Part shown: positions 8,301 through 16,379 of the stretch, piece by piece
How positions within the stretch are numbered: the first letter of the stretch is position 1
How the letters are laid out: every line of letters starts with the position of its first letter
Assembly (NCBI RefSeq): GCF_002364335.1
Contig: NZ_DEXW01000062.1
Span: 75,036-139,035, forward strand
DNA length: 64,000 nucleotides
Source of the DNA: Winogradskyella sp. UBA3174
GTDB taxonomy: Bacteria > Bacteroidota > Bacteroidia > Flavobacteriales > Flavobacteriaceae
Direction: 5' to 3'
Program-made: the position numbers and the translations under genes
Notes under the pieces: model-generated
The model's database searches: none
Seen by the model: the letters and a program-made list of their open reading frames with translations, nothing else
Told to the model about the DNA's origin: nothing

Positions 8301-9726
8301 TGCAATGACAGATTCTAAATTTTTCTCACAAGGTAATTTGAATGGTTTTATAGAACATGATAATTTTTCTGATTGGAAACTAGGACTAGAGTTAACTACA
8401 GACCGCTTATTGGTTTTAAATACTGAAGAGTCTGAAGACGCCTTGTATTACGGTGATGGTTTTGTGAGTGGTTCTGCTGAAATAAAAGGACCTACCGATC
8501 AGTTAGTTATAGATTTTGATGGCAGTACTGCAGATGGTACAGTGTTTAATATTCCATTAAATGATTCAGAAAGTTTTGGTGATAATTCTTTTATTCACTT
8601 TTTAAGTCCAGAAGAAAAATTAGCTAGAGTTAATGGCAAAATTTCGGAGCAAATTAAAGTTAAAGGTTTAGAATTGAAATTTGATCTTAATGTAAAGCAA
8701 AATGCAACTATAGAAATTGTAATAGATAAAGAAGCCGGTAGCACCATAAAAGGAAAAGGGGAAGGGAATTTAGTGTTTTTAATAAATACAAACGGAACTT
8801 TTAATATGTGGGGAGATTTTACAGTATTCGAAGGGTTTTATAATTTTAAATATGGCGGCTTAGTAGAAAAGAAGTTTAATGTAGAGGAAGGTGATATCGT
8901 TTGGGAAGGTGATCCTATGAAAGCAGCGATTAACTTAAAAGCGATATATAAAGGTTCAGCAAACCCATCTGTATTATTAGACAATCCAATAAGTCAATCT
9001 ATAGATGTTGAAGTAGAAATAGGTCTTACAGGTCAACTAGAACAACCAGTACCTGAGTTTAACTTTAGATTCCCAGGCGTAAGCTCTACAGTAAAGTCTG
9101 AATTAGATTACAGACTATCATCGAAAGAAGAGCGAGAGAATCAAGCTTTGATATTTTTGATGACAGGTGGCTTTTCTGACGGAGTTAGAGGTGCCAATTT
9201 TACAGGCACCATATCAGAACGATTATCTGGTATCATTAATAATTTATTTGGTGGTAGTAATGGTAATTTAGATATAGGTTTCGATTTTGAATTAGGTCAA
9301 GACACGCCAGAGCTACAAACCAATAATCGTTTTGGCGTAACGCTTCAAACAAAAATTAGCGATAAAATTTTAGTTAACGGTAAGGTTGGTGTACCATTTG
9401 GAAGCGCTCAGCAAACTACAATTACTGGTGATGTGCAAATAGATTGGTTATTAAACGATGACGGTACTTTAAGAGCTAAGGTGTTTAATAGAGAAAATAC
9501 TATTAGAAATTTTGGTGAAGAAATAGGATTTACTCAAGGTATTGGCTTGTCTTATAGTGTAGATTTTAATACATTTAAAGAGCTAGTAGATATTATATTT
9601 ACTGGTAAAAATAAAAAGAGAAAAAAGGATAAAAAAGAAGAAAAAAATAATAAGGAGGATTCGGAAATGATGCCAAATTTTATTGAAATGAAAAAGAAGA
9701 ACACGAAAACGAAGTCTGAAGATTAG
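5317..9726 (+). CDS. tamB: TamB-family translocation/assembly module protein (DUF490)
   Basis: A very large (about 1,470 residue) single-span envelope protein. After one N-terminal membrane segment ending in LVLSIPAVQT comes a long series of beta-rich AsmA-like/TamB repeats, and the last 400 residues form the conserved TamB C-terminal domain (for example GNLVFLINTNGTFNMWGDF, LTGQLEQPVPEFNFRFPG and SSKEERENQALIFLMTGG). TamB-like proteins bridge inner and outer membranes and act in outer-membrane protein insertion or phospholipid transport. The C-terminus is a charged, lysine-rich tail. The start is uncertain. The first usable codon is TTG at 5317, but the frame is open back to 5242 and encodes a basic stretch (SIKRILKIVGK) before the membrane segment, with no ATG. 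The true start may be an upstream ATT, ATA or similar codon. Confidence 0.9.
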   Translation: MLLFLILFLVLSIPAVQTKLGKYTTSILNRNFKTDINIGKVGLQLNGDIELKKILIRDYKRDTLISIGELNSSIVSFKNLYNSKLNFGDIDIHNVVFNLKTYKGEVDTNLDVFVAKFDDDNPREGPSEFLFSSSDVSIEDGIFRLIDENKEIPQVFEFSDLNANTTNFLINGPEVNCRINKFSFKDSRGIAVKNLMANFEYALDHMNFGDLNLKTQGSELKGDLRFGYQREDLKDFTDKVNVTASFKDSEISLTELNVFFDEFGINQRATLNTDLSGTLNNLTATNLNVSTTRNTRIIGDITFKNLFSTDEDSFALKGKFNNLASNYNDLTALLPNILGKSIPTVFSKVGNFRITGNSYITAKRIEARIRIDTDLGLINSDLELTNIDDIDNANYVGNVVFNDFDIGTLINDPLVKNVSANVDVDGKGFTLDNLRTDIKGEIFNLDYNGYVYQDINLSGDLGNKIYNGILKANDPNLKVDFNGLLDFSKEISTFDFKANVDYANLRVLNFVIRDSLSEFKGLVNMAVKGSSYDNVSGAINIKNTTYKNQDGDYNFQDFDIVSFFKDGERNISVNSPDIINGTVSGKFKYRDILKLIENSVGSIYTNYIPNEVDEEQYLDFKFNIYSKIAAVFFKDLTLGKNTFIEGRIETDEKGFNLRFNSPEIKFEDYFANNINLSVDNSNPLFNTFIEIDSLSAGIYNASDFSLINVTKRDTLLIKSEFKGGKNNADNFNLNLFYTIDKTNKSVVGFRKSDVTFKGYDWFINSKKDTLNKIRFDRGFKSIEVFPIKINQGNEEILLSGTVEGESNKNINIDFKEVQLVKITPRIDSLALKGIVNGKLDLRQTNGVYLPKSDVVVSNLFVNDYDLGELTAKVEGNNSITNYKVDVSLVNDNLTSLAANGTIDIAENNPKINLNVDFEEFLLDPLNPLGEGVINNIRGLVSGNAKVTGSLQKPSINGELLLDRAGLSIPYLNVDYGFDFDSKVTLKGQRFIFNNVAMTDSKFFSQGNLNGFIEHDNFSDWKLGLELTTDRLLVLNTEESEDALYYGDGFVSGSAEIKGPTDQLVIDFDGSTADGTVFNIPLNDSESFGDNSFIHFLSPEEKLARVNGKISEQIKVKGLELKFDLNVKQNATIEIVIDKEAGSTIKGKGEGNLVFLINTNGTFNMWGDFTVFEGFYNFKYGGLVEKKFNVEEGDIVWEGDPMKAAINLKAIYKGSANPSVLLDNPISQSIDVEVEIGLTGQLEQPVPEFNFRFPGVSSTVKSELDYRLSSKEERENQALIFLMTGGFSDGVRGANFTGTISERLSGIINNLFGGSNGNLDIGFDFELGQDTPELQTNNRFGVTLQTKISDKILVNGKVGVPFGSAQQTTITGDVQIDWLLNDDGTLRAKVFNRENTIRNFGEEIGFTQGIGLSYSVDFNTFKELVDIIFTGKNKKRKKDKKEEKNNKEDSEMMPNFIEMKKKNTKTKSED

Positions 9727-9782
9727 ATATTCTCAATCTTTTGCAAAATACTTATTAACGAAAACGTTTGAATTTTAAATGC

Positions 9783-9818
9783 AGTGATTATTTTATGAAA
9801 ATAGTCACTTTTTTTTTT
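9783..9818 (+). terminator. intrinsic terminator after tamB
   Basis: A 12-bp stem (9783-9794 with 9798-9809, one G-T pair) with a 3-base ATG loop is followed directly by a run of ten Ts. It separates tamB from pfkA. Confidence 0.85.
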
Positions 9819-9856
9819 GTTTAGTTCCTTAATTTTACTGTAAACAAATAAGATAC

Positions 9857-10843
9857 ATGTCTGATACAATCAAAAAAATAGGAGTTATGACGTCTGGTGG
9901 TGATTCTCCAGGTATGAATGCAGCTATCAGATCTGTTGTTAGAGCATGCGCTTATCATAACATAGAATGCTTCGGAATTTACCGTGGTTATGAAGGAATG
10001 ATTGAAGGTGATTTCATAAAAATGGATGCACGTAGCGTAAAAGGAATCATTAACAAAGGCGGTACAATTTTAAAAACAGCAAGATCTAAAGAGTTTAGAA
10101 CAAAAGAAGGTAGAGTTAAAGCTCATGAGCAGTTAACAAAAGCTGGTATTGAAGCTTTTGTTGTTATTGGTGGTGATGGTAGTTTTACTGGTGCTATGAT
10201 TTTTAATCAAGAATTTAATTTCCCGGTAATGGGAATTCCTGGAACCATAGATAACGATATTTTTGGCACAACACATACATTAGGCTACGATACAGCTTTA
10301 AACACTGTTGTAGAAGTTATAGATAAAATTAGAGATACAGCGAGTTCTCACAACAGACTGTTTTTTATCGAGGTTATGGGGCGCGATGTTGGTCATATAG
10401 CCTTAAATGTTGGTATTGGCGCTGGTGCAGAAGAAATTCTTATACCAGAAGAAGATTTAGGTTTAGATCGCTTATTAGAATCATTGCGTCGAAGTAAACA
10501 ATCTGGTAAATCATCTAGTATTGTTGTTGTTGCAGAAGGCGACAAAATAGGTAAAAGTGTTTTTGAACTCAAGGATTATGTTGATGAAAACATGTCTGAG
10601 TATGAGGTAAGAGTTTCGGTTCTTGGTCATCTACAACGTGGAGGTTCACCATCTTGTTTCGATAGAGTTTTAGCTAGTAGAATGGGAGTAAAAGCCGTTG
10701 AAAGTCTTTTAGAGGGTGAAAGTAATTTTATGGTAGGCCTTAAGAATGATATGATTCAGCTGACACCATTCGATCAAGCAGTAAAAGGAAAATCAAAAAT
10801 AAATATGGAACTTCTTAGAGTTTCAGATATAATGTCAGTTTAA
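9857..10843 (+). CDS. pfkA: ATP-dependent 6-phosphofructokinase
   Basis: A 328-residue phosphofructokinase that phosphorylates fructose-6-phosphate to fructose-1,6-bisphosphate, the committed step of glycolysis. The N-terminal nucleotide loop is TSGGDSPGMNAAIR (residues 12-25). GGDGS at 105-109 has glycine where pyrophosphate-dependent enzymes have aspartate, so ATP is the likely donor. The catalytic loop PGTIDND is at 128-134, MGRDVGHIA near 174 and the substrate-binding LGHLQRGGSP near 256. The length is standard. It is followed 30 bases later by gapA, so two glycolytic steps are probably co-transcribed. Confidence 0.97.
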   Translation: MSDTIKKIGVMTSGGDSPGMNAAIRSVVRACAYHNIECFGIYRGYEGMIEGDFIKMDARSVKGIINKGGTILKTARSKEFRTKEGRVKAHEQLTKAGIEAFVVIGGDGSFTGAMIFNQEFNFPVMGIPGTIDNDIFGTTHTLGYDTALNTVVEVIDKIRDTASSHNRLFFIEVMGRDVGHIALNVGIGAGAEEILIPEEDLGLDRLLESLRRSKQSGKSSSIVVVAEGDKIGKSVFELKDYVDENMSEYEVRVSVLGHLQRGGSPSCFDRVLASRMGVKAVESLLEGESNFMVGLKNDMIQLTPFDQAVKGKSKINMELLRVSDIMSV

Positions 10844-10873
10844 TAACAATAGATAAAATTAATTAATAGTAAT

Positions 10874-11875
10874 ATGTCAGATTTAAAATTAGGTATTAAC
10901 GGATTCGGAAGAATAGGAAGAATAGTATTCAGAGCAACAGTAAAAAGAGATGATGTTGATGTCGTTGCAATCAATGATTTATTAGATGTAGAGCATTTAG
11001 CTTATCTTTTAAAATATGATTCTGTTCATGGAAGATTTGACGGAACAGTAGAAGTTAAAGATGGTCACTTAGTTGTAGACGGAAAGACAATTAGAGTTAC
11101 AGCAGAAAGAGATCCTAAGAATCTAAAGTGGGACGAAGCAGGTGCTGAGGTAGTAGCTGAGTGTACAGGTATATTTACAACTTTAGAAACTGCACAATTT
11201 CATATAGATGGTGGTGCTAAAAAAGTAGTAATTTCTGCACCAAGTAAAGATGCACCTATGTTTGTAATGGGTGTTAACGATGATACCCTAACTGCAGATC
11301 ATACTATAGTTTCTAATGCATCTTGTACGACTAACTGTCTAGCACCTTTAGCTAAAGTTATTGAGGATAATTTTGGAATTGAAGAGGCTTTAATGACAAC
11401 AATTCATGCTGCAACTTCTACACAATTTACTGTAGATGCACCTTCACGTAAAAATTACCGTTTAGGTCGTTCAGCTATTGTAAATATTATTCCATCGTCA
11501 ACTGGTGCTGCAAAAGCGGTAGGAAAAGTAATTCCTGAATTAGACGGAAAATTAACTGGTATGGCCTTTAGAGTACCAACTGCCGATGTATCTGTGGTAG
11601 ATTTAACTGTTAAAACAAAATCTGACACCTCTTTAGAAGAAATTAAAGCAGCAATGAAGAAAGCAGCTAATGGTTCTATGGCAGGTGTTTTAGGTTATAC
11701 TGAAGATGCAGTTGTATCGCAAGATTTTGTTAGCGAAGAAAGAACAAGTGTATTTGATGCTGATGCATCGATTGAGTTGAATTCTAAATTCTTTAAATTA
11801 ATATCTTGGTACGATAACGAATTTGGATATTCTAACAAACTTGTAGATTTAGCTCAAAAGGTGAATAACCTTTAA
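10874..11875 (+). CDS. gapA: type I glyceraldehyde-3-phosphate dehydrogenase, phosphorylating
   Basis: A 333-residue enzyme that oxidises glyceraldehyde-3-phosphate to 1,3-bisphosphoglycerate. The NAD-binding GINGFGRIGR is at residues 8-17. The catalytic Cys151 lies in SNASCTTNCLAP and the partner His178 in TTIHAA. INDLLD near residue 33 points to NAD rather than NADP. The C-terminal WYDNEFGYSNKLVDL is typical. It sits 30 bases after pfkA and ends in a terminator at 11901. A separate non-phosphorylating enzyme (gapN, 44534) is also in this window. Confidence 0.98.
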   Translation: MSDLKLGINGFGRIGRIVFRATVKRDDVDVVAINDLLDVEHLAYLLKYDSVHGRFDGTVEVKDGHLVVDGKTIRVTAERDPKNLKWDEAGAEVVAECTGIFTTLETAQFHIDGGAKKVVISAPSKDAPMFVMGVNDDTLTADHTIVSNASCTTNCLAPLAKVIEDNFGIEEALMTTIHAATSTQFTVDAPSRKNYRLGRSAIVNIIPSSTGAAKAVGKVIPELDGKLTGMAFRVPTADVSVVDLTVKTKSDTSLEEIKAAMKKAANGSMAGVLGYTEDAVVSQDFVSEERTSVFDADASIELNSKFFKLISWYDNEFGYSNKLVDLAQKVNNL

Positions 11876-11900
11876 GAAAAAATAATATTAATTATGAAAC

Positions 11901-11941
11901 TCCGTAGGGTTATGATTTTTCATTTTCTACGGATTTTTTTT
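11901..11941 (+). terminator. intrinsic terminator after gapA
   Basis: The arms TCCGTAG (11901-11907) and CTACGGA (11927-11933) form a 7-bp stem with a 19-base loop, followed by a T run from 11934. It ends the pfkA-gapA unit just before the kinase gene. Confidence 0.75.
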
Positions 11942-11954
11942 TATAACATATAAT

Positions 11955-12815
11955 ATGATTTTAATAACAGACGGAGGTTCAACAAAATGTGACTGGATAG
12001 CTATTGCTAAAAGTGGTGAAAAAGCAGCTGATAAGATTAGGACCAAAGGTTTGAATCCAGCAATAATTGGTGAAAAAAAGTTAAGGAAAACCATAAGAAA
12101 GAGTAAAGAATTAATGGCTATTGCCAATGAAGTAACTCATGTGTTTTTCTATGGTGCAGGTTGCGGAACTGAAAAGCCAACACTTTTATTAAAATCTATA
12201 CTAGAAACATATTTCCCTAAGGCGTTTGTAGAAGTAAGAGAAGATACATATGCTGCTGTAAGAGCATGTATAAATCAGAATGACGAATCTGCAGTAGTTT
12301 GTATTTTAGGCACAGGTTCTAACTGTAGTTATTATGACGGTAAGAATTTGCATCAACGTGTAGATAGCCTTGGATATACATTAATGGATGATGCTAGTGG
12401 GAATTATTTTGGTAAGCAACTCATTAGAGATTACTATTTTAATAAAATGCCAGATACTATAAAAATTGCTTTTGCTCATAAGCATAACTTAGATTCAGAT
12501 TTTATTAAATATAATTTATATAAACAGGTTAATCCAAGTGCTTATTTAGCGAGTCATGCCGAATTTATGTTTATTAATAAAGATTCAGATTATATTAAAG
12601 AATTAATAAAACGAGGTATACGCTTATTTTCAGAAAACATGATTCTTCAATTTAAAGAAGAATTAAAAACCTGCCCAGTTCATTTTGCAGGTTCTATAGC
12701 ATTTTTCGCTCAGGAAGAAATTAAAGAAGTTGCTAAAGAATTTGGGTTTACCGTAGGTAATTTTGAAAGAAGACCTATTGAAGGCTTGGTGAATTACCAT
12801 ATTAATAACTTATAG
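11955..12815 (+). CDS. BadF/BadG/BcrA/BcrD-type ATPase, probable N-acetylglucosamine-like kinase
   Basis: A 286-residue ASKHA-fold protein. The phosphate-1 motif is ITDGGSTKCDW at residues 3-13, the phosphate-2/adenosine region is VVCILGTGSNCSYYD near 114, and a glycine-containing DDASGNYFGKQL stretch lies near 145. This matches the flavobacterial BadF/BadG-type proteins related to eukaryotic N-acetylglucosamine kinase. The exact sugar is not determined by sequence. It follows gapA after the terminator, so it probably has its own promoter, although context suggests sugar metabolism. The length is close to that of related proteins. Confidence 0.85.
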   Translation: MILITDGGSTKCDWIAIAKSGEKAADKIRTKGLNPAIIGEKKLRKTIRKSKELMAIANEVTHVFFYGAGCGTEKPTLLLKSILETYFPKAFVEVREDTYAAVRACINQNDESAVVCILGTGSNCSYYDGKNLHQRVDSLGYTLMDDASGNYFGKQLIRDYYFNKMPDTIKIAFAHKHNLDSDFIKYNLYKQVNPSAYLASHAEFMFINKDSDYIKELIKRGIRLFSENMILQFKEELKTCPVHFAGSIAFFAQEEIKEVAKEFGFTVGNFERRPIEGLVNYHINNL

Positions 12816-12870
12816 TAGGGTTATAGCCTTAAGTTTTTTAATAAGCTGTTAATAAATCTATATGTAGCTA

Positions 12871-12901
12871 TTGTAAAACTTATTAATTGGTTATATCTTT
12901 G
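12871..12901 (+). promoter_or_regulatory. Bacteroidota-type promoter for the 60-residue membrane protein
   Basis: TTG at 12871-12873 and TATCTTTG at 12894-12901 are spaced by 20 bases, a good match to the TTTG / TAnnTTTG consensus. The ATG is 29 bases downstream. Confidence 0.6.
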
Positions 12902-12930
12902 TACTATCTATAAGAAAAATTAAAAAAGTT

Positions 12931-13113
12931 ATGTTCGAGTTTGATCAGTATTTAGGATTTTTAGCATTTTTAACGATATTAACAATAGGATTTTGGTTAA
13001 TGATATTCCTTTTAACCTTTGTTATTCCTTATTGGGTTACTGGTTCAGCTATAGAACGTTTTAAAGAAATTAGAGAAGAGAAGAAAGCAAAGCGTGCTGA
13101 TTCATCAAACTAG
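12931..13113 (+). CDS. small single- or double-span membrane protein, unknown
   Basis: A 60-residue ORF with an ATG start. Hydrophobic residues run from about 9 to 36 (one long or two short helices), followed by a charged, probably cytoplasmic helix rich in Lys, Arg and Glu (ERFKEIREEKKAKR). It has its own promoter-like sequence upstream and a strong hairpin terminator 20 bases after the stop, so it looks like a real single-gene transcript. I do not recognise the family. Confidence 0.75.
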   Translation: MFEFDQYLGFLAFLTILTIGFWLMIFLLTFVIPYWVTGSAIERFKEIREEKKAKRADSSN

Positions 13114-13133
13114 TTTTAATAGTATATATAAAG

Positions 13134-13163
13134 AAAAGGAGCGCTATTGCGCTCCTTTTTTAT
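13134..13163 (+). terminator. strong intrinsic terminator
   Basis: AAAAGGAGCGC (13134-13144) pairs perfectly with GCGCTCCTTTT (13149-13159) around a TATT loop, followed by more Ts. It lies between two convergent genes and may also slow transcripts from the minus-strand gene at 13183. Confidence 0.9.
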
Positions 13164-13182
13164 TTACTATCGTTAATAATAT

Positions 13183-13542
13183 TTAACGTTTAATTAGTTT
13201 CATATATTCTATTTCGCCTTTTTTAGATTCTACCTTAATAGAGTAACTCCCAGTTTTAAGTGAATTCAGAAAAATAGTAGAACCAAATTTATTAATAGAT
13301 AGAACTTTTCTTCCATTTTTATCAAAAACATCTAATTGTTTTAAGTTTTTAATCAGTTTATCGGTTTTTAGTCCTTTTGCAGAGTCGTAAATAATAGTTT
13401 TATTTTTTTTATTATTTAGAGCTGAATCTGTTGTAAATGAAGACTTTATGCTGACTTTTTCTATTAAATTTTTAGTAGTAGATAAAAAGCAAACTGTAAA
13501 TAATACAATAAGCGCGGCTTGGGTAAATGCAGTTTTTTTCAT
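13183..13542 (-). CDS. mini-protein: signal peptide plus T9SS type A-like sorting tail
   Basis: A 119-residue protein. Residues 1-23 form a signal-peptide-like stretch (MKKT then a hydrophobic core). Residues about 25-65 are a polar linker. The last 50 residues resemble the type IX secretion C-terminal sorting domain: LDVFDKNGRKVLSI, then LNSLKTGSYSIKV, then a basic end EYMKLIKR. There is almost no cargo between the two signals. T9SS tails normally sit behind a large passenger, so this is either a tiny secreted protein, a stand-alone beta-sandwich domain or the remnant of a larger gene. It ends about 20 bases from the shared terminator. Confidence 0.7.
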   Translation of the reverse strand: MKKTAFTQAALIVLFTVCFLSTTKNLIEKVSIKSSFTTDSALNNKKNKTIIYDSAKGLKTDKLIKNLKQLDVFDKNGRKVLSINKFGSTIFLNSLKTGSYSIKVESKKGEIEYMKLIKR

Positions 13543-13766
13543 AATTACTTGTAGGTTAAGTAAGTGGTAATATATGTACGTTCGCCTTGGTATTGTGATA
13601 CATTATCAGTTTTTCGATAAAACGTATATAATTATAAAGTTAATTCTTACATTTATATGTATTTTATTCTATTTAATAGTATTTCATCTGTTTTTTTAAT
13701 GATAATGTTTTTTGAAATATATCTTCTAATTTCCTTAATTTTACTTTAATCGTAATTTTAAAAAAA

Positions 13767-15104
13767 ATGCATATTTTAAGGTTTATATTTTGTTTAATAT
13801 CTCTATCGCTTTATAGTCAACAAATACTTCCGGAGCGACAGCGTGCTGAAGTCGTTGATGATATATTAAAAGATAGATTCAATAATCTATTACCAAAATT
13901 GATGGATGATACAGGCTTTGATATGTGGATTTTAATTTCAAGAGAATACAACGAAGATCCTGTTTTAAAAACCATGTTACCTGCAACTTGGCTAAATGCA
14001 AGACGCAGAACAATTTTAGTATTCTATAGAAATAAAGAAAAAAATACGATTGAAAAGCTGGCAGTCGCCAGATATAATTTTGGAGAAAATATAGTTTCGG
14101 CTTGGGATAAAGATAAAGAGCCTGACCAATGGAAACGATTAATGCAGATTATAGAAGAACGTAATCCTAAATCAATAGGCCTAAATTACTCGGTAAGTTT
14201 TAATATTTGCGACGGCTTGGTTAAAACAGATTATGAAGCTTTTATGTCATATCTTCCAAAAAAGCATAAGTCTAAAGTAAAGTCTGCGGAGCAATTAGCA
14301 ATAGGTTGGATTGAAACACGCACAAAAACCGAAATGGTAATTTATAATCAACTCGTTGATATTACACACGATATTATTGCAGAAGCTTTTTCAGAAAAAG
14401 TAATTACACCAGGTATCACTACAACTACAGATGTGGAGTGGTGGATGCGAGATAAAGTAACTGCTTTAGGTTTAGAAACATGGTTTCATCCAACAGTAGA
14501 TGTGCAACGCACAGCAGAAGAATTAGGTAATCATTTATATGCATTTTCAGATCGTCCAGAAGATATGGTAATTTTACCAGGTGATTTAGTGCATTGCGAT
14601 TTCGGAATAACGTATTTAAGATTAAATACAGATTGTCAAGAATTGGCCTATGTCTTAAAACCAAACGAAACTAAGCCACCTAAATTTTTAGTTGATGCAC
14701 TTAAGGACGGGAATCGCGTTCAAGATATATTTACATCTAATTTTGAAACGAGCAAAACTGGAAACCAAGTTTTAAAAGAATCCTTAAGTGAAGCCAAATC
14801 TGAAGGGCTACGTCCATCAATTTACACACATCCTTTAGGAACTTACGGTCATTCTTCTGGTGCAACATTAGGTATGTGGGATTCACAAGGAGGAGTTCCT
14901 GTTACTGGTGACTATCCAGTACACGAAAACACAGTTTACGCTATAGAATTAAATACTACAGTTACTATTCCAGAATGGAAACGCGATATAAGAATTATGT
15001 TAGAAGAAGCTGGATTTTGGGGTTCAGATGGTTTTAGGTATGTTAATGGTCGTCAAACAAAGCTGCTGACAATACCTAGAGTTAAATCGCATCAAGGGAA
15101 TTAA
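13767..15104 (+). CDS. M24 family metallopeptidase (Xaa-Pro aminopeptidase-like), exported
   Basis: A 445-residue protein with an N-terminal signal sequence (FIFCLISLSLYSQ), so it is probably periplasmic. Residues about 20-180 form the creatinase-like N-terminal domain. The pita-bread domain keeps a full set of five candidate metal ligands: Asp278 (VHCDFG), Asp289 (LNTDCQ), His362 (GTYGHSSG), Glu394 (YAIELN) and Glu413 or 414 (IMLEEAGF). This supports an active dinuclear metallopeptidase acting on proline-containing or similar dipeptides. Its stop overlaps that of the convergent MFS gene within the sequence TTAA. Confidence 0.85.
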   Translation: MHILRFIFCLISLSLYSQQILPERQRAEVVDDILKDRFNNLLPKLMDDTGFDMWILISREYNEDPVLKTMLPATWLNARRRTILVFYRNKEKNTIEKLAVARYNFGENIVSAWDKDKEPDQWKRLMQIIEERNPKSIGLNYSVSFNICDGLVKTDYEAFMSYLPKKHKSKVKSAEQLAIGWIETRTKTEMVIYNQLVDITHDIIAEAFSEKVITPGITTTTDVEWWMRDKVTALGLETWFHPTVDVQRTAEELGNHLYAFSDRPEDMVILPGDLVHCDFGITYLRLNTDCQELAYVLKPNETKPPKFLVDALKDGNRVQDIFTSNFETSKTGNQVLKESLSEAKSEGLRPSIYTHPLGTYGHSSGATLGMWDSQGGVPVTGDYPVHENTVYAIELNTTVTIPEWKRDIRIMLEEAGFWGSDGFRYVNGRQTKLLTIPRVKSHQGN

Positions 15105-16378
15105 TAGGTATTTAGTTTAGAATATCTATACAATTTACAGGATGCTATAAACCCAATAACAGCAAAACCAAACATAATTCCAAATACAATTTGATGTCCA
15201 ATTACTTCATTGTATTTATCTAAAAAATAACCATTAACTAAGCCTGTAAAAATATCTGGTGTGTAGCCAATAACAGAAATAAACCCTACAGCTGTTCCTG
15301 TAACTGCTATGGGAATCTTAGTCTCTTCTAAAGTAGCAAAATATAAAACCCTTGCTGAATAAACACCTATAGCCATAGTGCCTATAGATAAAATAAACAA
15401 TAAAGAAGTTGAGTCGCTTATAATGCCAAGCGCAAAAACTAAACTTGTTATTGCCATTAAAAAGAAGCCTACAATAATCCAGAGACTGGCTTTTGTTCTA
15501 TCGGCTAATAGTCCAATTATGACACCGATAACGGGTCTCATGTATAATAAATACGTACCAACTTTAGCACCTTCGATTTTGTTGTAACCCATTACTTGTT
15601 CAGCATACTGACTAAAAAGGTTAGTCATTTTGTAACTATAGTAAGCACATAGAATAATAATCATAAGTAACCAAACGGCTTTAAACTTCATGACGATTTT
15701 AAAATTTTCAATAGTAATAAGTTTTGAGGGCTTTTGTGACGTTAAAGTCTTTTCTATATTTAATTTCAAAAAGAACAACACGATAATCCCAACGGTAATA
15801 ACAGCAAATGATGTATATGTGATAACTTCTTTGAAGGCAATACGTCGTTCTTCAACCGAAGTTAATTCGATATCTTTTGTTATAAATAGTGAAAAGATAA
15901 TGACACCAACGGAACCAAAAAGCGCTGCAACTAAACCGCGACCACCGTCTAAAAATCCAAAAGCGATGCCTTGTTTATCTCTTCCTCCCCATATTCGAGT
16001 CGCTTTTATCATTGCTGCCCAAAACAAAAATATAGTTGTAAACCCCCAAAATCCGTATAGAATATGAAGATTATAAAGATTAGGAAAAGTTGCTAAATAT
16101 AAGCCACCTAAACCTGTTAGAATTAATGCTACTGACATTAAGATATTTGGTTTAAACCTATCAGCAAGTGGTCCACCAAACAAATAAGAAAATAAAGCAA
16201 CAATACCATAAATAGAAAAGCAACTTCCAAGTTCAGTCTGGTTAATAGAAAAGGACTCTAAAAAAGTAGTTCTGAATATACGCTGTAAAACAAAGGGTAA
16301 AATAAAAACAGCCTCTGCTGCTAATATCAATAATAATATTACATATAGAGGCTGTTTCTTAGTTGTTTTGTTTGGCAT
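15101..16378 (-). CDS. MFS transporter
   Basis: A 425-residue major facilitator superfamily permease with about 12 hydrophobic segments. The loop-2 signature is GGPLADRFKPN near residues 68-78, and a second cytoplasmic signature is GLLADRTKASLW in the other half. The long charged central loop (about residues 205-225) separates the two six-helix bundles. The family gives a transport role in the inner membrane, but no substrate motif is readable. It starts one base after the carboxylase stop codon, so the two are likely co-transcribed, and it ends tail-to-tail with the M24 peptidase. Confidence 0.88.
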   Translation of the reverse strand: MPNKTTKKQPLYVILLLILAAEAVFILPFVLQRIFRTTFLESFSINQTELGSCFSIYGIVALFSYLFGGPLADRFKPNILMSVALILTGLGGLYLATFPNLYNLHILYGFWGFTTIFLFWAAMIKATRIWGGRDKQGIAFGFLDGGRGLVAALFGSVGVIIFSLFITKDIELTSVEERRIAFKEVITYTSFAVITVGIIVLFFLKLNIEKTLTSQKPSKLITIENFKIVMKFKAVWLLMIIILCAYYSYKMTNLFSQYAEQVMGYNKIEGAKVGTYLLYMRPVIGVIIGLLADRTKASLWIIVGFFLMAITSLVFALGIISDSTSLLFILSIGTMAIGVYSARVLYFATLEETKIPIAVTGTAVGFISVIGYTPDIFTGLVNGYFLDKYNEVIGHQIVFGIMFGFAVIGFIASCKLYRYSKLNTY

Positions 16379-16379
16379 A

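Noticed and set aside
15101..15104. Overlap of the M24 and MFS genes as a sign of a wrong gene end
   Set aside because: The two convergent stop codons simply share the palindromic TTAA, and both proteins have normal ends.
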